A DNA stretch of 64,000 bases. Source: Trichomonas vaginalis G3. Lineage: Eukaryota > Parabasalia > Trichomonadida > Trichomonadidae. The stretch covers positions 24,211,300 to 24,275,299 of the forward strand of contig NC_067204.1 of the NCBI RefSeq assembly GCF_026262505.1, given 5' to 3'. This document shows positions 31,254 to 39,602 of this stretch, piece after piece (the stretch's first letter is position 1; the number at the start of each line of letters is the position of its first letter). The notes under the pieces were generated by a model, which ran no database searches, was not told the DNA's origin, and saw nothing but the letters and a program-made list of their open reading frames with translations. The position numbers were made by a program, and so were the translations under genes.

Positions 31254-31811
31254 ATGTCGAAGAGCGCCCCTATCAGCCATAACCAGATTGAAAGAAATTC
31301 TCCTAAAAACAACAATTCGGCTATCCCATGTGTTGTAATGCAAAAAGTTCAAGAACCAAAATTTCCTTCGATTGAAATTTCAAAGCCTTATGATTTCGAG
31401 TCAAATTTCATTCAGTCACAAAACATGGAAGCAGATCCTGAATTTGAACTTCCAAATCTTGGTATAGATTTTCAAGCAACAACACCATTACTTCCATATG
31501 TTTATTATATAGGTTCTGATTCTCCAATGGCAGCTCAAGGTCAATACCCGGCATCAATATACTATCCTCATGAGCCTGATTCAACAAATGCAATTAATAG
31601 AATTAAATCATTCAACGATTTTAGCTTGCTTTTCATTTTCTATGTCCATGCTAGAGAAAAAATACAATTTGAGGCAGCCCAAGAACTAACTAATAGAAAA
31701 TATGTTTATGATAAAGAAAATAAAATTTGGTATAACCCTGCCGGTCAAATTTTCGAATATAATACATGGTCCTTTATTGAGCCATCAGACTATGGCAAAA
31801 TATCGCGATGA
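31254..31811 (+). CDS. NOT2/3/5-box protein (CCR4-NOT subunit)
   Basis: 185 residues. The first 115 are low in predicted structure. The last 70 match the NOT box that scaffolds the CCR4-NOT deadenylase: FNDFSLLFIFYVHAREKIQF, then AAQELTNRKYVYDKENKIWY, then a short gap and TWSFIEPSDYGK. The equivalent human text is of the type TLFFIFYY, QYLAAKELKK, WRFH..TWF. The protein is far shorter than animal CNOT3 or CNOT2, lacking any long coiled coil, so it is a minimal version. I cannot tell NOT2 from NOT3/5. Inr-like sites precede the ATG. Confidence 0.7.
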   Translation: MSKSAPISHNQIERNSPKNNNSAIPCVVMQKVQEPKFPSIEISKPYDFESNFIQSQNMEADPEFELPNLGIDFQATTPLLPYVYYIGSDSPMAAQGQYPASIYYPHEPDSTNAINRIKSFNDFSLLFIFYVHAREKIQFEAAQELTNRKYVYDKENKIWYNPAGQIFEYNTWSFIEPSDYGKISR

Positions 31812-32101
31812 AACTATAGAGCTCATATATTTGTTATTTGTGTCTAAATACTACTTTTATATAAATATTTTTTAATTTTTTTCAACTAGAAGAAACATGA
31901 TTAGTCTATATTGGTTAAATCGTTTCATTAATCTAAGAAAAAAATAGATTAGAATGGTGTTAATGTATTCGAAATTCAGATCCATGTCCTGTTTTGGTAG
32001 CCTATATAAATAAAGTATTAATTTTGAACAAAATTTTGATTTTTTATTTTTGTTCAGACATTTTGTAAAGTTGCGGTTTTTCTAAAAAAGCGAAACAGGT
32101 C

Positions 32102-33275
32102 ATGGATCTGAATTTCCAATATATTGCTGATCATATCAGCGATTATATTAATAACGAAAACTTTTTCGATATATTTGATATGCGAGATATCAAAACAATC
32201 ATGAAATACTCACGATTGACAGCAGATCAATACGTTACTCTTCTGAAACAATTTTCATCAACTATCAATGGCAAAGAATTATATACGTGTACACGAAAAG
32301 CAAATGTTACTATCAAAAACTTCGAAGAAGCCATTTCAATTCTTAAATCTGTCAAGAAATACATGAAATTCAATATATTTGATGGTATTATTGATTTTTT
32401 AAAACAGAATGAGGAAGTAATAAACGGTTCTACTAACAAAACATAAATATTTCAAGATAAATGCAAAGCATTTCAACATGAAAGTCAAAATGCGACCAAA
32501 GATACGACTACCGTAGTAACTAATGAAAATTGCAATCATTCACAAGATATTTTAACTAAAATCACAGAACTAAAGGAATCTAATGATTTTGAAACCGTTT
32601 ACAAATTCCTTGATGAACTTTCTTCGAATGGAAACCATGAAATGATTTCAAAATCAATCGAAGCAGGACTTTGGCAAAAGATTGCTCCTAAAAAAATCTA
32701 GACTTGAGCATGAGAAAAATGTTCTTCATATTGCAAGTGAAAACGGAAATCTCAGACTTGTTCGATCACTCATCGAATGTGGCTGTGACAAAGAAGCAAA
32801 GAATAATGATGGATGGACTCCACTCATTTGGGCATCATCTTATGATAAACTTAATGTTGTTCAATATCTTATCTCAGTTGGAGCTAATAAAGAAGCAAAG
32901 ACTAATGATGGATATACTCCACTCATTTTGGCATCATCTTATGATAAACTTGATGTTGTTCAATATCTTATCTCAGTTGGAGCTAATAAAGAAGCAAAGG
33001 ATAATGATGGATATACTCCACTCATTTGGGCATCATCTTATGATAAACTTGATGTTGTTCAATATCTTATCTCAGTTGGAGCTAATAAAGAAGCAAAGAC
33101 TAATGATGGATTTACTCCACTCATTTTGGCATCATCTTATGATAAACTTGATGTTGTTCAATATCTTATCTCAGTTGGAGCTAATAAAGAAGCAAAGGAT
33201 AATTATGGAAAAACTGCACTGATGGTTGCAAGAGATAAAGTAAGAGATTACTTAACAACTATTTGTGTCAATTAA
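32102..33275 (+). pseudogene. Ankyrin-repeat protein, trichomonad family, broken
   Basis: The start MDLNFQYIADHISDYIN and the following 190 residues are the amino-terminal domain of a very large T. vaginalis ankyrin family. About five ankyrin repeats follow; four are near-identical (VQYLISVGANKEAK). Two lesions break it. One is an in-frame TAA at 32,444, after NGSTNKT, where relatives continue. The other is a shift inside the A7 run at 32,690-32,696 that moves the repeats to another frame. The ankyrin part ends with a normal closing segment (GKTALMVARDKVRDY). Ankyrin repeats bind other proteins; the family's role is not known to me. A homopolymer sequencing error could explain the shift but not the stop. 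Confidence 0.8.
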
Positions 33276-33579
33276 CAATCATATACTTATTAAAAAATTT
33301 AATTCATCAACTTTTCAAAATATTTTAATTGTTACATCACCTAAAATACATATGATCTCTTATAATTTCCTTCTTAGAACGAGATATTATAAAATACTTT
33401 GTATTGAGAACTTGATTCAAATATAATAGAAGAATGCGATAATTGCAAACGTTAAAAAAGTTTTTTTGGATACATTATAAGAAATTTGTTTGGGAGAGTT
33501 TAAATAAATTAATAAATATATTTTTGTACATTATTAAAATAAACTAAAAGCAATTAAAATAAAAATAATGTATATATGC

Positions 33580-34740
33580 TTATAACACTTTTACTTCTGG
33601 GCATTTAATTCTGAAATGAAAATTGATGATTTCTCCTTCATCCTTTTTATAAAAAGTAACATTATCGCATTCGTCGCAGCAGTGGAATGTTGCATGAACA
33701 CTACCAGAAAACTCTTGTTGGTATACTTTAGGAACCTGAGTTTCATTAAAAATGGAATCAACTTCGAATGTTGGATAAATTGGAGAAACAGCCTTAGATA
33801 GGATGGAATTTTTGGAGTCTTCGGTTAACGCATAACCAAATCTAAGGAAAATTTCATCAAAATTGTTTTCATATGGAATTTTAATTTTTCTGCATGCATA
33901 TCGACTCCATGAGACATAATTTTCTTCATTTCGTGAGTTTGTCCATTGTGAGTACATTCCGTTATGAGCAAAAAGGATTTCTTTAGGTAAAAGTTTATGA
34001 AATGTTGCAGGTGGGCGATTGCATAGGCCATCTTCTATCTCCATTAATGGTGGTCTTGAGAAAAATTGTGATTTAAAGTTTTGTATTCCTTTTCCAAATT
34101 TCCAAGTTTCTGGATCTATATAATCTGATATGCATTTTGCGAAACGCATTGAGCCAGCGTAATGTCTATCGTTATACTTTTTATTGCATTCAAGGAAATG
34201 TGGTTTCAATAATTTCATCATCGAATTACTAATAACAACGCCAGCGCCTCCTTGTGGAAAACTAAGGCAGTCTTGCGAATGATCCTTTCCGAAGACAACA
34301 TCTGGCCAAGCACAATAAAATTTCCCAATTACAATAGGTTCAGACTCATTAAAGCGTGAAACAATATCAATAAGTGTATCACGTGAAATATATGAATCAT
34401 CATCAAGAAAAGCATACCATTTTTTAGAACTGTTTTGATTAAAAGATTCATCCATGGATTTAACAAAACGAGGTTGAGCTCTTTCCCATCCATTTGGTCT
34501 CCAAAGGTGTCTTGCACAGTTACCAAGCTCATGAATGTGTATTTTAGAAGGCTTGGCAATGTCTACAATCTTCGAATAATATTTTCTTGGAAAATAGTCA
34601 GTAAAAATGTTAACATCTGGAAAATGCCGAATCCATGTTTGTGACTGAGCAACTATTCTATCATGAATACATTCATATCCTGACCAAATATTAATTGAAA
34701 CATCATCTATTGAGATTTTAAAATTATTTCTGTGCATCAT
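33580..34740 (-). CDS. Fringe/GT31-like glycosyltransferase
   Basis: 386 residues (two ATGs in a row at 34,740 and 34,737). Retaining the Fringe/core-1 synthase layout, it has SQTWIRHFPDVNIFTDYF near residue 33, a KKWYAFLDDDSYIS stretch with the DDD metal-binding motif at residues 113-115, and a PQGGAGVVISNSMMKLL stretch near 170 that matches the glycine-rich acceptor-side motif. Such enzymes add Gal or GlcNAc in the Golgi using UDP-sugars and Mn2+. No signal anchor is visible at the start, which is unusual for the family; the true start may lie elsewhere or the anchor may be very short. The carboxyl end adds a Cys-containing stretch (TFHCCDECDN). Confidence 0.75.
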   Translation of the reverse strand: MMHRNNFKISIDDVSINIWSGYECIHDRIVAQSQTWIRHFPDVNIFTDYFPRKYYSKIVDIAKPSKIHIHELGNCARHLWRPNGWERAQPRFVKSMDESFNQNSSKKWYAFLDDDSYISRDTLIDIVSRFNESEPIVIGKFYCAWPDVVFGKDHSQDCLSFPQGGAGVVISNSMMKLLKPHFLECNKKYNDRHYAGSMRFAKCISDYIDPETWKFGKGIQNFKSQFFSRPPLMEIEDGLCNRPPATFHKLLPKEILFAHNGMYSQWTNSRNEENYVSWSRYACRKIKIPYENNFDEIFLRFGYALTEDSKNSILSKAVSPIYPTFEVDSIFNETQVPKVYQQEFSGSVHATFHCCDECDNVTFYKKDEGEIINFHFRIKCPEVKVL

Positions 34741-34844
34741 GCTCCTAAATTATTATATATGGTTAAATAATATAGATATAAATTACCTAGAAGAATTTCT
34801 GCGAGATAATTTGTCGGGGCTAAATATAAAATATAGTTGATATA

Positions 34845-34853
34845 AAAAGTGAC
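34845..34853 (+). promoter_or_regulatory. AAAAGTGAC box before the TBCA gene
   Basis: Same 9-mer as before the genes at 28,438 and 38,688. Here it is 45 bp before the ATG and about 35 bp before the Inr-like TCATTT at 34,878-34,883. Confidence 0.4.
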
Positions 34854-34889
34854 GATTTTGAATATTATAAACGTGCATCATTTTTTTGC

Positions 34890-35204
34890 ATGGACGCAAA
34901 AGTTGCCCGTCAGCTTAAAATTAATCTTGGTGCCGTCAAGAGACTCATCAAGGAGAAGGCCAGTTATGAGCAAGAGGCCAAGGAAGCAGCTGATAATGTC
35001 CAGAATACAACACAAGAACCAGGCACATACGAATACAAGAAACTTGTTGAACTTCGTGAAGAAGCTGAAGCAATGATCAAAGATTGCGAGCGTAGACTTA
35101 AGGACTTTGTTGGTAAGCTCCAAGCTTCATTAAATGAAGCTAATGGCTTCCCAGATGATCCAAATGTCATCGAAGCAAAGCAAGTCTTAGAATCTATTAA
35201 ATAA
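34890..35204 (+). CDS. TBCA: Tubulin-binding cofactor A
   Basis: 104 residues, all helical, the size of the three-helix TBCA family. It binds newly folded beta-tubulin on the route to the dimer. Conserved text includes LKINLGAVKRLIKEKASYEQ in helix 1 and EAEAMIKDCERRLKDFVGKL in helix 2-3 (MIPDCQRRL in human). An Inr-like TCATTT at 34,878-34,883 places the start of transcription about 10 nt before the ATG. A flagellate with a large cytoskeleton needs this factor. The stop is TAAAT. Confidence 0.9.
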   Translation: MDAKVARQLKINLGAVKRLIKEKASYEQEAKEAADNVQNTTQEPGTYEYKKLVELREEAEAMIKDCERRLKDFVGKLQASLNEANGFPDDPNVIEAKQVLESIK

Positions 35205-35374
35205 ATCATGAATTTGTTTTACAAACTAAATCTTCCTTGATTTGATATTTTATATTTTACAAATATAAGTACTCTTTCTATGTGATATTTGAATGTCAGA
35301 AGAGATTTTTGCTATGAACAATAGCTGTGATATATTGATATGATTATCTATGATTTCATTGTCACCTTTTTAAA

Positions 35375-35866
35375 ATGAGTTTTGAAGGTGAATTTTGTCA
35401 TCCGTATATTGATAGACAAATAGAAATACCCGAAGTTGCAGAGGCTGTAAATAAATTGATCTCAGAAGAATTGGAACGTAATCCAATGCCTCCTTATAAT
35501 AAAAAAAAGATTCCTAAGCCAGAATATATATCTGTTATTGAAAATAATGCTTGCAATAAAGCCAAACTGCAAGACCTATATCATCAAGAAGCTTTATGTA
35601 CAGTATTATCAAAAAGGCAAAAAGAATTCTTTGAATCAGAACTAACAACTCAAGAACAATATATAAACAGGCTAAAAATACAAGAAAAGCAACTAGAAAA
35701 TGATATATTACAAATAAATAAAAGAAGATATGAAAATCAAACGAAAGCGCTTCCAATACTTCAAAATTTACAAGACAAATCACTTAATTTAATGCATTCT
35801 ATCAGAAAAATGGAAGAAGATTTAGAAAATCTGAAAAATCAACAGATAACTACGCCAAATAATTAA
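35375..35866 (+). CDS. SPF27/BCAS2-like pre-mRNA splicing factor
   Basis: 163 residues. The opening HPYIDRQIEIPEVAEAVNKL and ISEELERNPMPPYNKKKIPK PEY parallel the start of SPF27 (PYVDYDF.EPDVR..A..LV.EEM.R......LP.PDY), and the rest is a long coiled coil, as in that family. SPF27 is a subunit of the PRP19 (NTC) complex that activates the spliceosome. T. vaginalis has few introns but keeps a spliceosome. The human protein is 225 residues, so the middle is shortened. CCTTT at 35,365-35,369 lies 6 bp before the ATG, a good trichomonad promoter motif. A generic coiled-coil protein is the alternative. Confidence 0.6.
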   Translation: MSFEGEFCHPYIDRQIEIPEVAEAVNKLISEELERNPMPPYNKKKIPKPEYISVIENNACNKAKLQDLYHQEALCTVLSKRQKEFFESELTTQEQYINRLKIQEKQLENDILQINKRRYENQTKALPILQNLQDKSLNLMHSIRKMEEDLENLKNQQITTPNN

Positions 35867-36156
35867 CTAAGTAATTTCAAACAATTCTTTTAATGAAACT
35901 TATTTATAACTTCAATATACTAATGTTTGTACAACTAAATTTTTGTTTTTTATTTCAAAATAGCTTTTATTTCTTATTTATTGCCACTGATCATCCTAGA
36001 GATAATATATTAATGAATTTAGTACGAAAAGTAACCATTTAAAATCAATATTAATGAAAAATAATTTTGATTTCTAAGAATACTGGAGTTTTGCATTGAG
36101 ATATAGCAAAACTAGTAACTAAGTAATGGTTCAGTTTAGATTTAATAACATAAATT

Positions 36157-36783
36157 TTATTCGAATATTTCCTTGATTTGATAAAAGCTTTGAGCGTGGC
36201 CACAAACCGGACATTTCTCTGGAGGTTCTGGACCTTCAAAAATGTTACCGCAGTTTCTGCATTTCCATTTGTAATCCTTGGATTTCTTGAATAATGTATC
36301 TGATTCGAGCTGATCAGCGAGGAGGCCAAATCTAATTCTATGTTCACGTTCAACTTCAGCGACTTTGCGGAAATATTTGGCAATTTCTTCGAAACCTTCT
36401 TGTTCAGCAATAGCAGCCATGTGTGGGTAAGCGATATTGTTTTCTTCAGCTTCACCACGTTCTGCTGTACGTAAGTTTTCAAGAGTTGTATTTATTTGAG
36501 TATTAGGGATAACCATCTGAAACGTTACTGGTGTTGCTTCGCCAGTTCCCATCAGCTTGAGGAATTTTTTAGCATGTTCACGCTCATTTTCAGCTGTTTC
36601 TAAGAAAATTTCTGAAATCTGTTCGTATCCTTGCTTTTTAGCTTTGCTTGCATAAAAATAATACCTATTTCTTGCCATGCATTCGCCTGTGAATGCAGCT
36701 GCAAGGTTTTTTTCTGTTCTACTTCCTTTAAGATTAGGTGCTTGAGGAGGAGTGGCTGGAGGAGGAGCTGGTGTTGTCATCAA
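36157..36783 (-). CDS. Rubrerythrin
   Basis: 208-residue non-haem iron peroxidase. A ferritin-like four-helix domain carries the diiron ligands in EXXH-type pairs (GECMAR near residue 33, ENEREH at 65-70, RGEAEENN near 110, EVEREH at 143-148). A rubredoxin-like domain has Cys at 175, 178, 191 and 194 binding one iron. It reduces hydrogen peroxide, protecting an oxygen-sensitive cell and its hydrogenosomes. The proline-rich leader (MMTTPAPPPATPPQAP) is an addition; no typical hydrogenosomal presequence was seen. The family is mainly prokaryotic, so an old lateral transfer is likely. The stop is TAAA. Confidence 0.95.
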   Translation of the reverse strand: MMTTPAPPPATPPQAPNLKGSRTEKNLAAAFTGECMARNRYYFYASKAKKQGYEQISEIFLETAENEREHAKKFLKLMGTGEATPVTFQMVIPNTQINTTLENLRTAERGEAEENNIAYPHMAAIAEQEGFEEIAKYFRKVAEVEREHRIRFGLLADQLESDTLFKKSKDYKWKCRNCGNIFEGPEPPEKCPVCGHAQSFYQIKEIFE

Positions 36784-37200
36784 TATAAATAATGTACAAA
36801 ATTATTACCGTGTAAACTATTCGTTGAATTCAATTTTTCAATAAAATTCGGAATCATTTTTGATCTAAATAACGAAATTAAAACATTAATGTGGATTTAG
36901 ATCAAACCAATATAATCTACTTCAAATGTAGAAAACATGATTATGTTATTTGATTGTTGAGAATACCAAATTAAAAATAAATTTAATAAAATTAATGAAA
37001 ATTTAAAAAATAAATAAGACAAATAAATAATAAATGCTGCTTTACATGCATCGTTGTAAGAAAAATTGCTAAAAGTAGCAATAAATATTTGAAATGATAA
37101 AGCCGATTGTTAATGATCTGATATGGTAGGTATGCTATTGAAAGGCTGTTACGTAGTGAATTCAAACAACAATTATACTAATATATGATGGAAGGTAAAA
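36784..37200. other. AT-rich intergenic gap
   Basis: No gene, RNA or clear repeat recognised. It holds the promoter of the rubrerythrin gene on the minus strand, for which I could not find a convincing TCAYTW or CCTTT motif. Confidence 0.5.
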
Positions 37201-37431
37201 TCATTTGGAATTAATGATAGTAATGCGATCATTTGAAGAAATATATTCTTTTCTGGACTGAAATACATTGAATGGAAGTGGTAATTGTGGAGGTGGCTCT
37301 GGTGCTTGATGAAGCATTCTAATTGTATCAAGTTTATTCTTTATTTCATCGTTATGACTGGAAAATATTTCTGTTTTGTCGAGGTTCTCTGGTGGTTGCA
37401 TATCCCAGGTTGAAGTAGAACTCCAATCCAT
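37201..37431 (-). CDS. Small hypothetical protein, 76 residues
   Basis: Start chosen at MDWSSTSTWDMQPPENL, because the upstream in-frame ATG at 37,467 adds a His/Tyr-rich extension that is less likely. A CCATTTG close to the Inr consensus lies just before this start. The protein has a short helical part (NDEIKNKLDTIRMLHQ) and a Pro-rich middle (APEPPPQLPLPF). No family recognised. It might be a small subunit of a larger complex, or not real. Confidence 0.4.
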   Translation of the reverse strand: MDWSSTSTWDMQPPENLDKTEIFSSHNDEIKNKLDTIRMLHQAPEPPPQLPLPFNVFQSRKEYISSNDRITIINSK

Positions 37432-37467
37432 CAAATGGTATTTTCTATTATAATATCGGTGCTGCAC

Positions 37468-37826
37468 GCCGATATGCTATTATAATATTATGTTTCTAAA
37501 CATTCTATATTTTAATTAACAAATGTAAGTAATATCAATCATAACAACAAGTGCTTACATGAGCAACGTTTTCGGAATACTGGTGAAATAAATTATTGAT
37601 TATGGAGAGAAAATATTAAGATCTGTTAAATAAATAGACATACCTGGTGTTTTCTTATCAATAACTACAATAATATCAATGATATACTTAAGAAAAGTAC
37701 AAAAAATGATTCCATTCAACTTAAAAAGAAGGGAACTACATTAAATCTAAGTAGTTAAATAAATTCACATATCTAATATTTAGTATAAAACATTATGAAT
37801 TTTATATCAATTAAAGAACAAGTAAA
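37468..37826. other. AT-rich intergenic gap
   Basis: No credible gene. Near 37,440-37,495 an AT-rich sequence is present twice in opposite senses around CGGTGCTGCACGCCG (ATTATAATATCGG and CGATATGCTATTATAATA), making a weak hairpin. Nothing else seen. Confidence 0.5.
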
Positions 37827-38198
37827 TTACATTTTGTTATTATTATCTGTTTTCTGAGGAAGAGAAACAATAAACTCTGGACGGTTTACATGTATTCCTC
37901 TTTTTGCAAGTGCTTGCTTCAAATCAGAAAATTGTAAGTCCAATTTCCTGATCTTTCCCGGATTTTCTTGGGCAGCTCTAGCTTTAGCAAAATCTGAGCA
38001 GTTACGTAATACCTCGCTAATAAATTTTTGTGTAACTACGCTAATTGCGCTTGTGACACGAGCATCAGTTGTATTAAGGCCTGATTCCGCACAAATATGT
38101 TTAATAACACTGTCCGGAATTGGAGATGGATAATCTTGAAGTTTTATCATGAAATTTTCAATGTCGGCTGAATCTTGTGCATTGGGATACTGCATCAT
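37827..38198 (-). CDS. TAF10: TAF10, histone-fold subunit of TFIID/SAGA
   Basis: 123 residues. It follows TAF10 throughout: IENFMIKLQDYPSPIPDSVI (SDFLMQLEDYTPTIPDAV in human), ICAESGLNTTDARVTSAISV with VTQKFISEVL (ISLAAQKFISDI), then IRKLDLQFSDLKQALAKRGI (TLTMEDLTPALSEYGI) and VNRPEF. TAF10 pairs with TAF3 or TAF8 in TFIID and with SPT7 in SAGA. The human protein is 218 residues; the disordered leader is missing, so this is almost only the histone fold. Two ATGs in a row open the frame. It shows that part of a TFIID/SAGA-type complex persists in an organism with a very divergent core promoter. Confidence 0.85.
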   Translation of the reverse strand: MMQYPNAQDSADIENFMIKLQDYPSPIPDSVIKHICAESGLNTTDARVTSAISVVTQKFISEVLRNCSDFAKARAAQENPGKIRKLDLQFSDLKQALAKRGIHVNRPEFIVSLPQKTDNNNKM

Positions 38199-38670
38199 TT
38201 TTTTTCGGAATGCATTTGAAATAGTTTGTTCGAATGTTATAAAAATATATAGATAACTATATACTATACCTCAAGTATGGAACTTTGATAAATATATCAA
38301 TTTAGGCTCTAAACCAGAGGAATTAATTAAATTTTTGCAATATTTGATATGTCAATATAACCTTCTATTAGTTAAATATGGTCTTTGAGATAAATTCAAA
38401 GAATCAACTAATTTAGAGTGATTTTCCAAAGTCAACCTCATAAATTATTTACCAAAGTACTTATCACAAAAGATTACCACTGACGAGTGCTACACTGAGA
38501 CCTCTGAATCATCTTATTCCTAAGCAATTGTTAGGAATGAACTCTTTGATCTCCAAATGATTAAAAAATGTGTGGTGCGGCCAAAATATCTAGAATTGGG
38601 ATCTTTATTTCACTAAGAATAATGAGTCCCATAAAACTCCCTTGTTTGAAGTGTGTATGGGATTTCTATA
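38199..38670. other. Intergenic gap
   Basis: About 470 bp, AT-rich with a more mixed stretch at 38,440-38,600. No coding sequence, tRNA or strong hairpin recognised. The derlin promoter box follows at its right edge. Confidence 0.5.
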
Positions 38671-38679
38671 AAAAGTGAC
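38671..38679 (+). promoter_or_regulatory. AAAAGTGAC box before the derlin gene
   Basis: The 9-mer begins exactly 17 bp before the ATG, the same spacing as the copy at 28,421-28,429 before the SVP26-like gene. An out-of-frame ATG at 38,680 follows directly, so transcription probably starts after it. Confidence 0.45.
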
Positions 38680-38687
38680 ATGAAATT

Positions 38688-39320
38688 ATGAATGTAACAG
38701 TTGTTAATGATATGACGCTTTTTTACATAATATTTACTATATTATTTATGATCTCAATGCGTCTGGAGTTTATAGATCCATTTACAATATACTTTAGCCC
38801 TCATTTTATTCTAAAAAATTATGAAATTCAAAGAATTATGTTTTCCCCATTTTACTCAGACTCGCCAATTCTAATCACCGCGATTTCACTATTTCTTTTA
38901 TATAAGATTCTATCAAAAATCGAAGATACACATTTTTATAGTTCACCAGGGTCATTTTTATATTTACTTTTATATGCTCATATTGGTGTTATTATATCTG
39001 GGTTTATAGAACCTGAACCAGGACTTTCATCACGTACTTTTTTGTTTTTTGTGTTCTTATTCTGCAAACTATTCTCAAATTTATCAATAGAAATCAACAG
39101 AATTGCGAATCATTTCATACCACTCACAGTTTATCCTTTTATTTACATCATCTTACAATTTTTGTTTGTATCGGAAGACAGAAACGTTGCAAAACTATTT
39201 CTTTTGTTCTGGTCTCATGGTTACTTCTTCCTTCACTTCATGGCGAATACAATTACTCATCGTAGCTTCTTCCAAGCCCCAGAATGGCTTGATAGAATAC
39301 TTTTAAGTATAATTGTATGA
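38688..39320 (+). CDS. Derlin (ER-associated degradation channel)
   Basis: 210-residue multispan membrane protein of the Der1/derlin group, inactive relatives of rhomboids that help pull misfolded proteins out of the ER. Family text is LEFIDPFTIYFSPHFIL, then NYEIQRIMFSPFYSD (QIWRL.T.F.YF in others), and near the end KLFLLFWSHGYFFLHFM (a GHxYxFL region). About five or six hydrophobic spans are visible. No catalytic Ser/His pair is seen, as expected. The start gives MNVTVVNDMTLFYI, and a second in-frame ATG nine codons in is also possible. Confidence 0.8.
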   Translation: MNVTVVNDMTLFYIIFTILFMISMRLEFIDPFTIYFSPHFILKNYEIQRIMFSPFYSDSPILITAISLFLLYKILSKIEDTHFYSSPGSFLYLLLYAHIGVIISGFIEPEPGLSSRTFLFFVFLFCKLFSNLSIEINRIANHFIPLTVYPFIYIILQFLFVSEDRNVAKLFLLFWSHGYFFLHFMANTITHRSFFQAPEWLDRILLSIIV

Positions 39321-39602
39321 TGGGTTATACTTATTTTAATACTATACCTTTTGTTTGTTTGTATAAAAATATTATTTTTGAAATATCTACTATTTAAACT
39401 GTTATTTTGCTCTTAACCCTCAGTAGCCACCGATTAAAGTATAAATACCAGCGTATACATGATAAATCTGAGGGAAAAAATTTAAAAGATTCTTATATTG
39501 ATAAAAATACCAAAAACAAAAAAAGAATAAGTAAATAAATAAAAGAAAAGATATTTAAAAATTGACAAAAGCGACGCAAAAAGATATAAATTTTTTGTCG
39601 CT

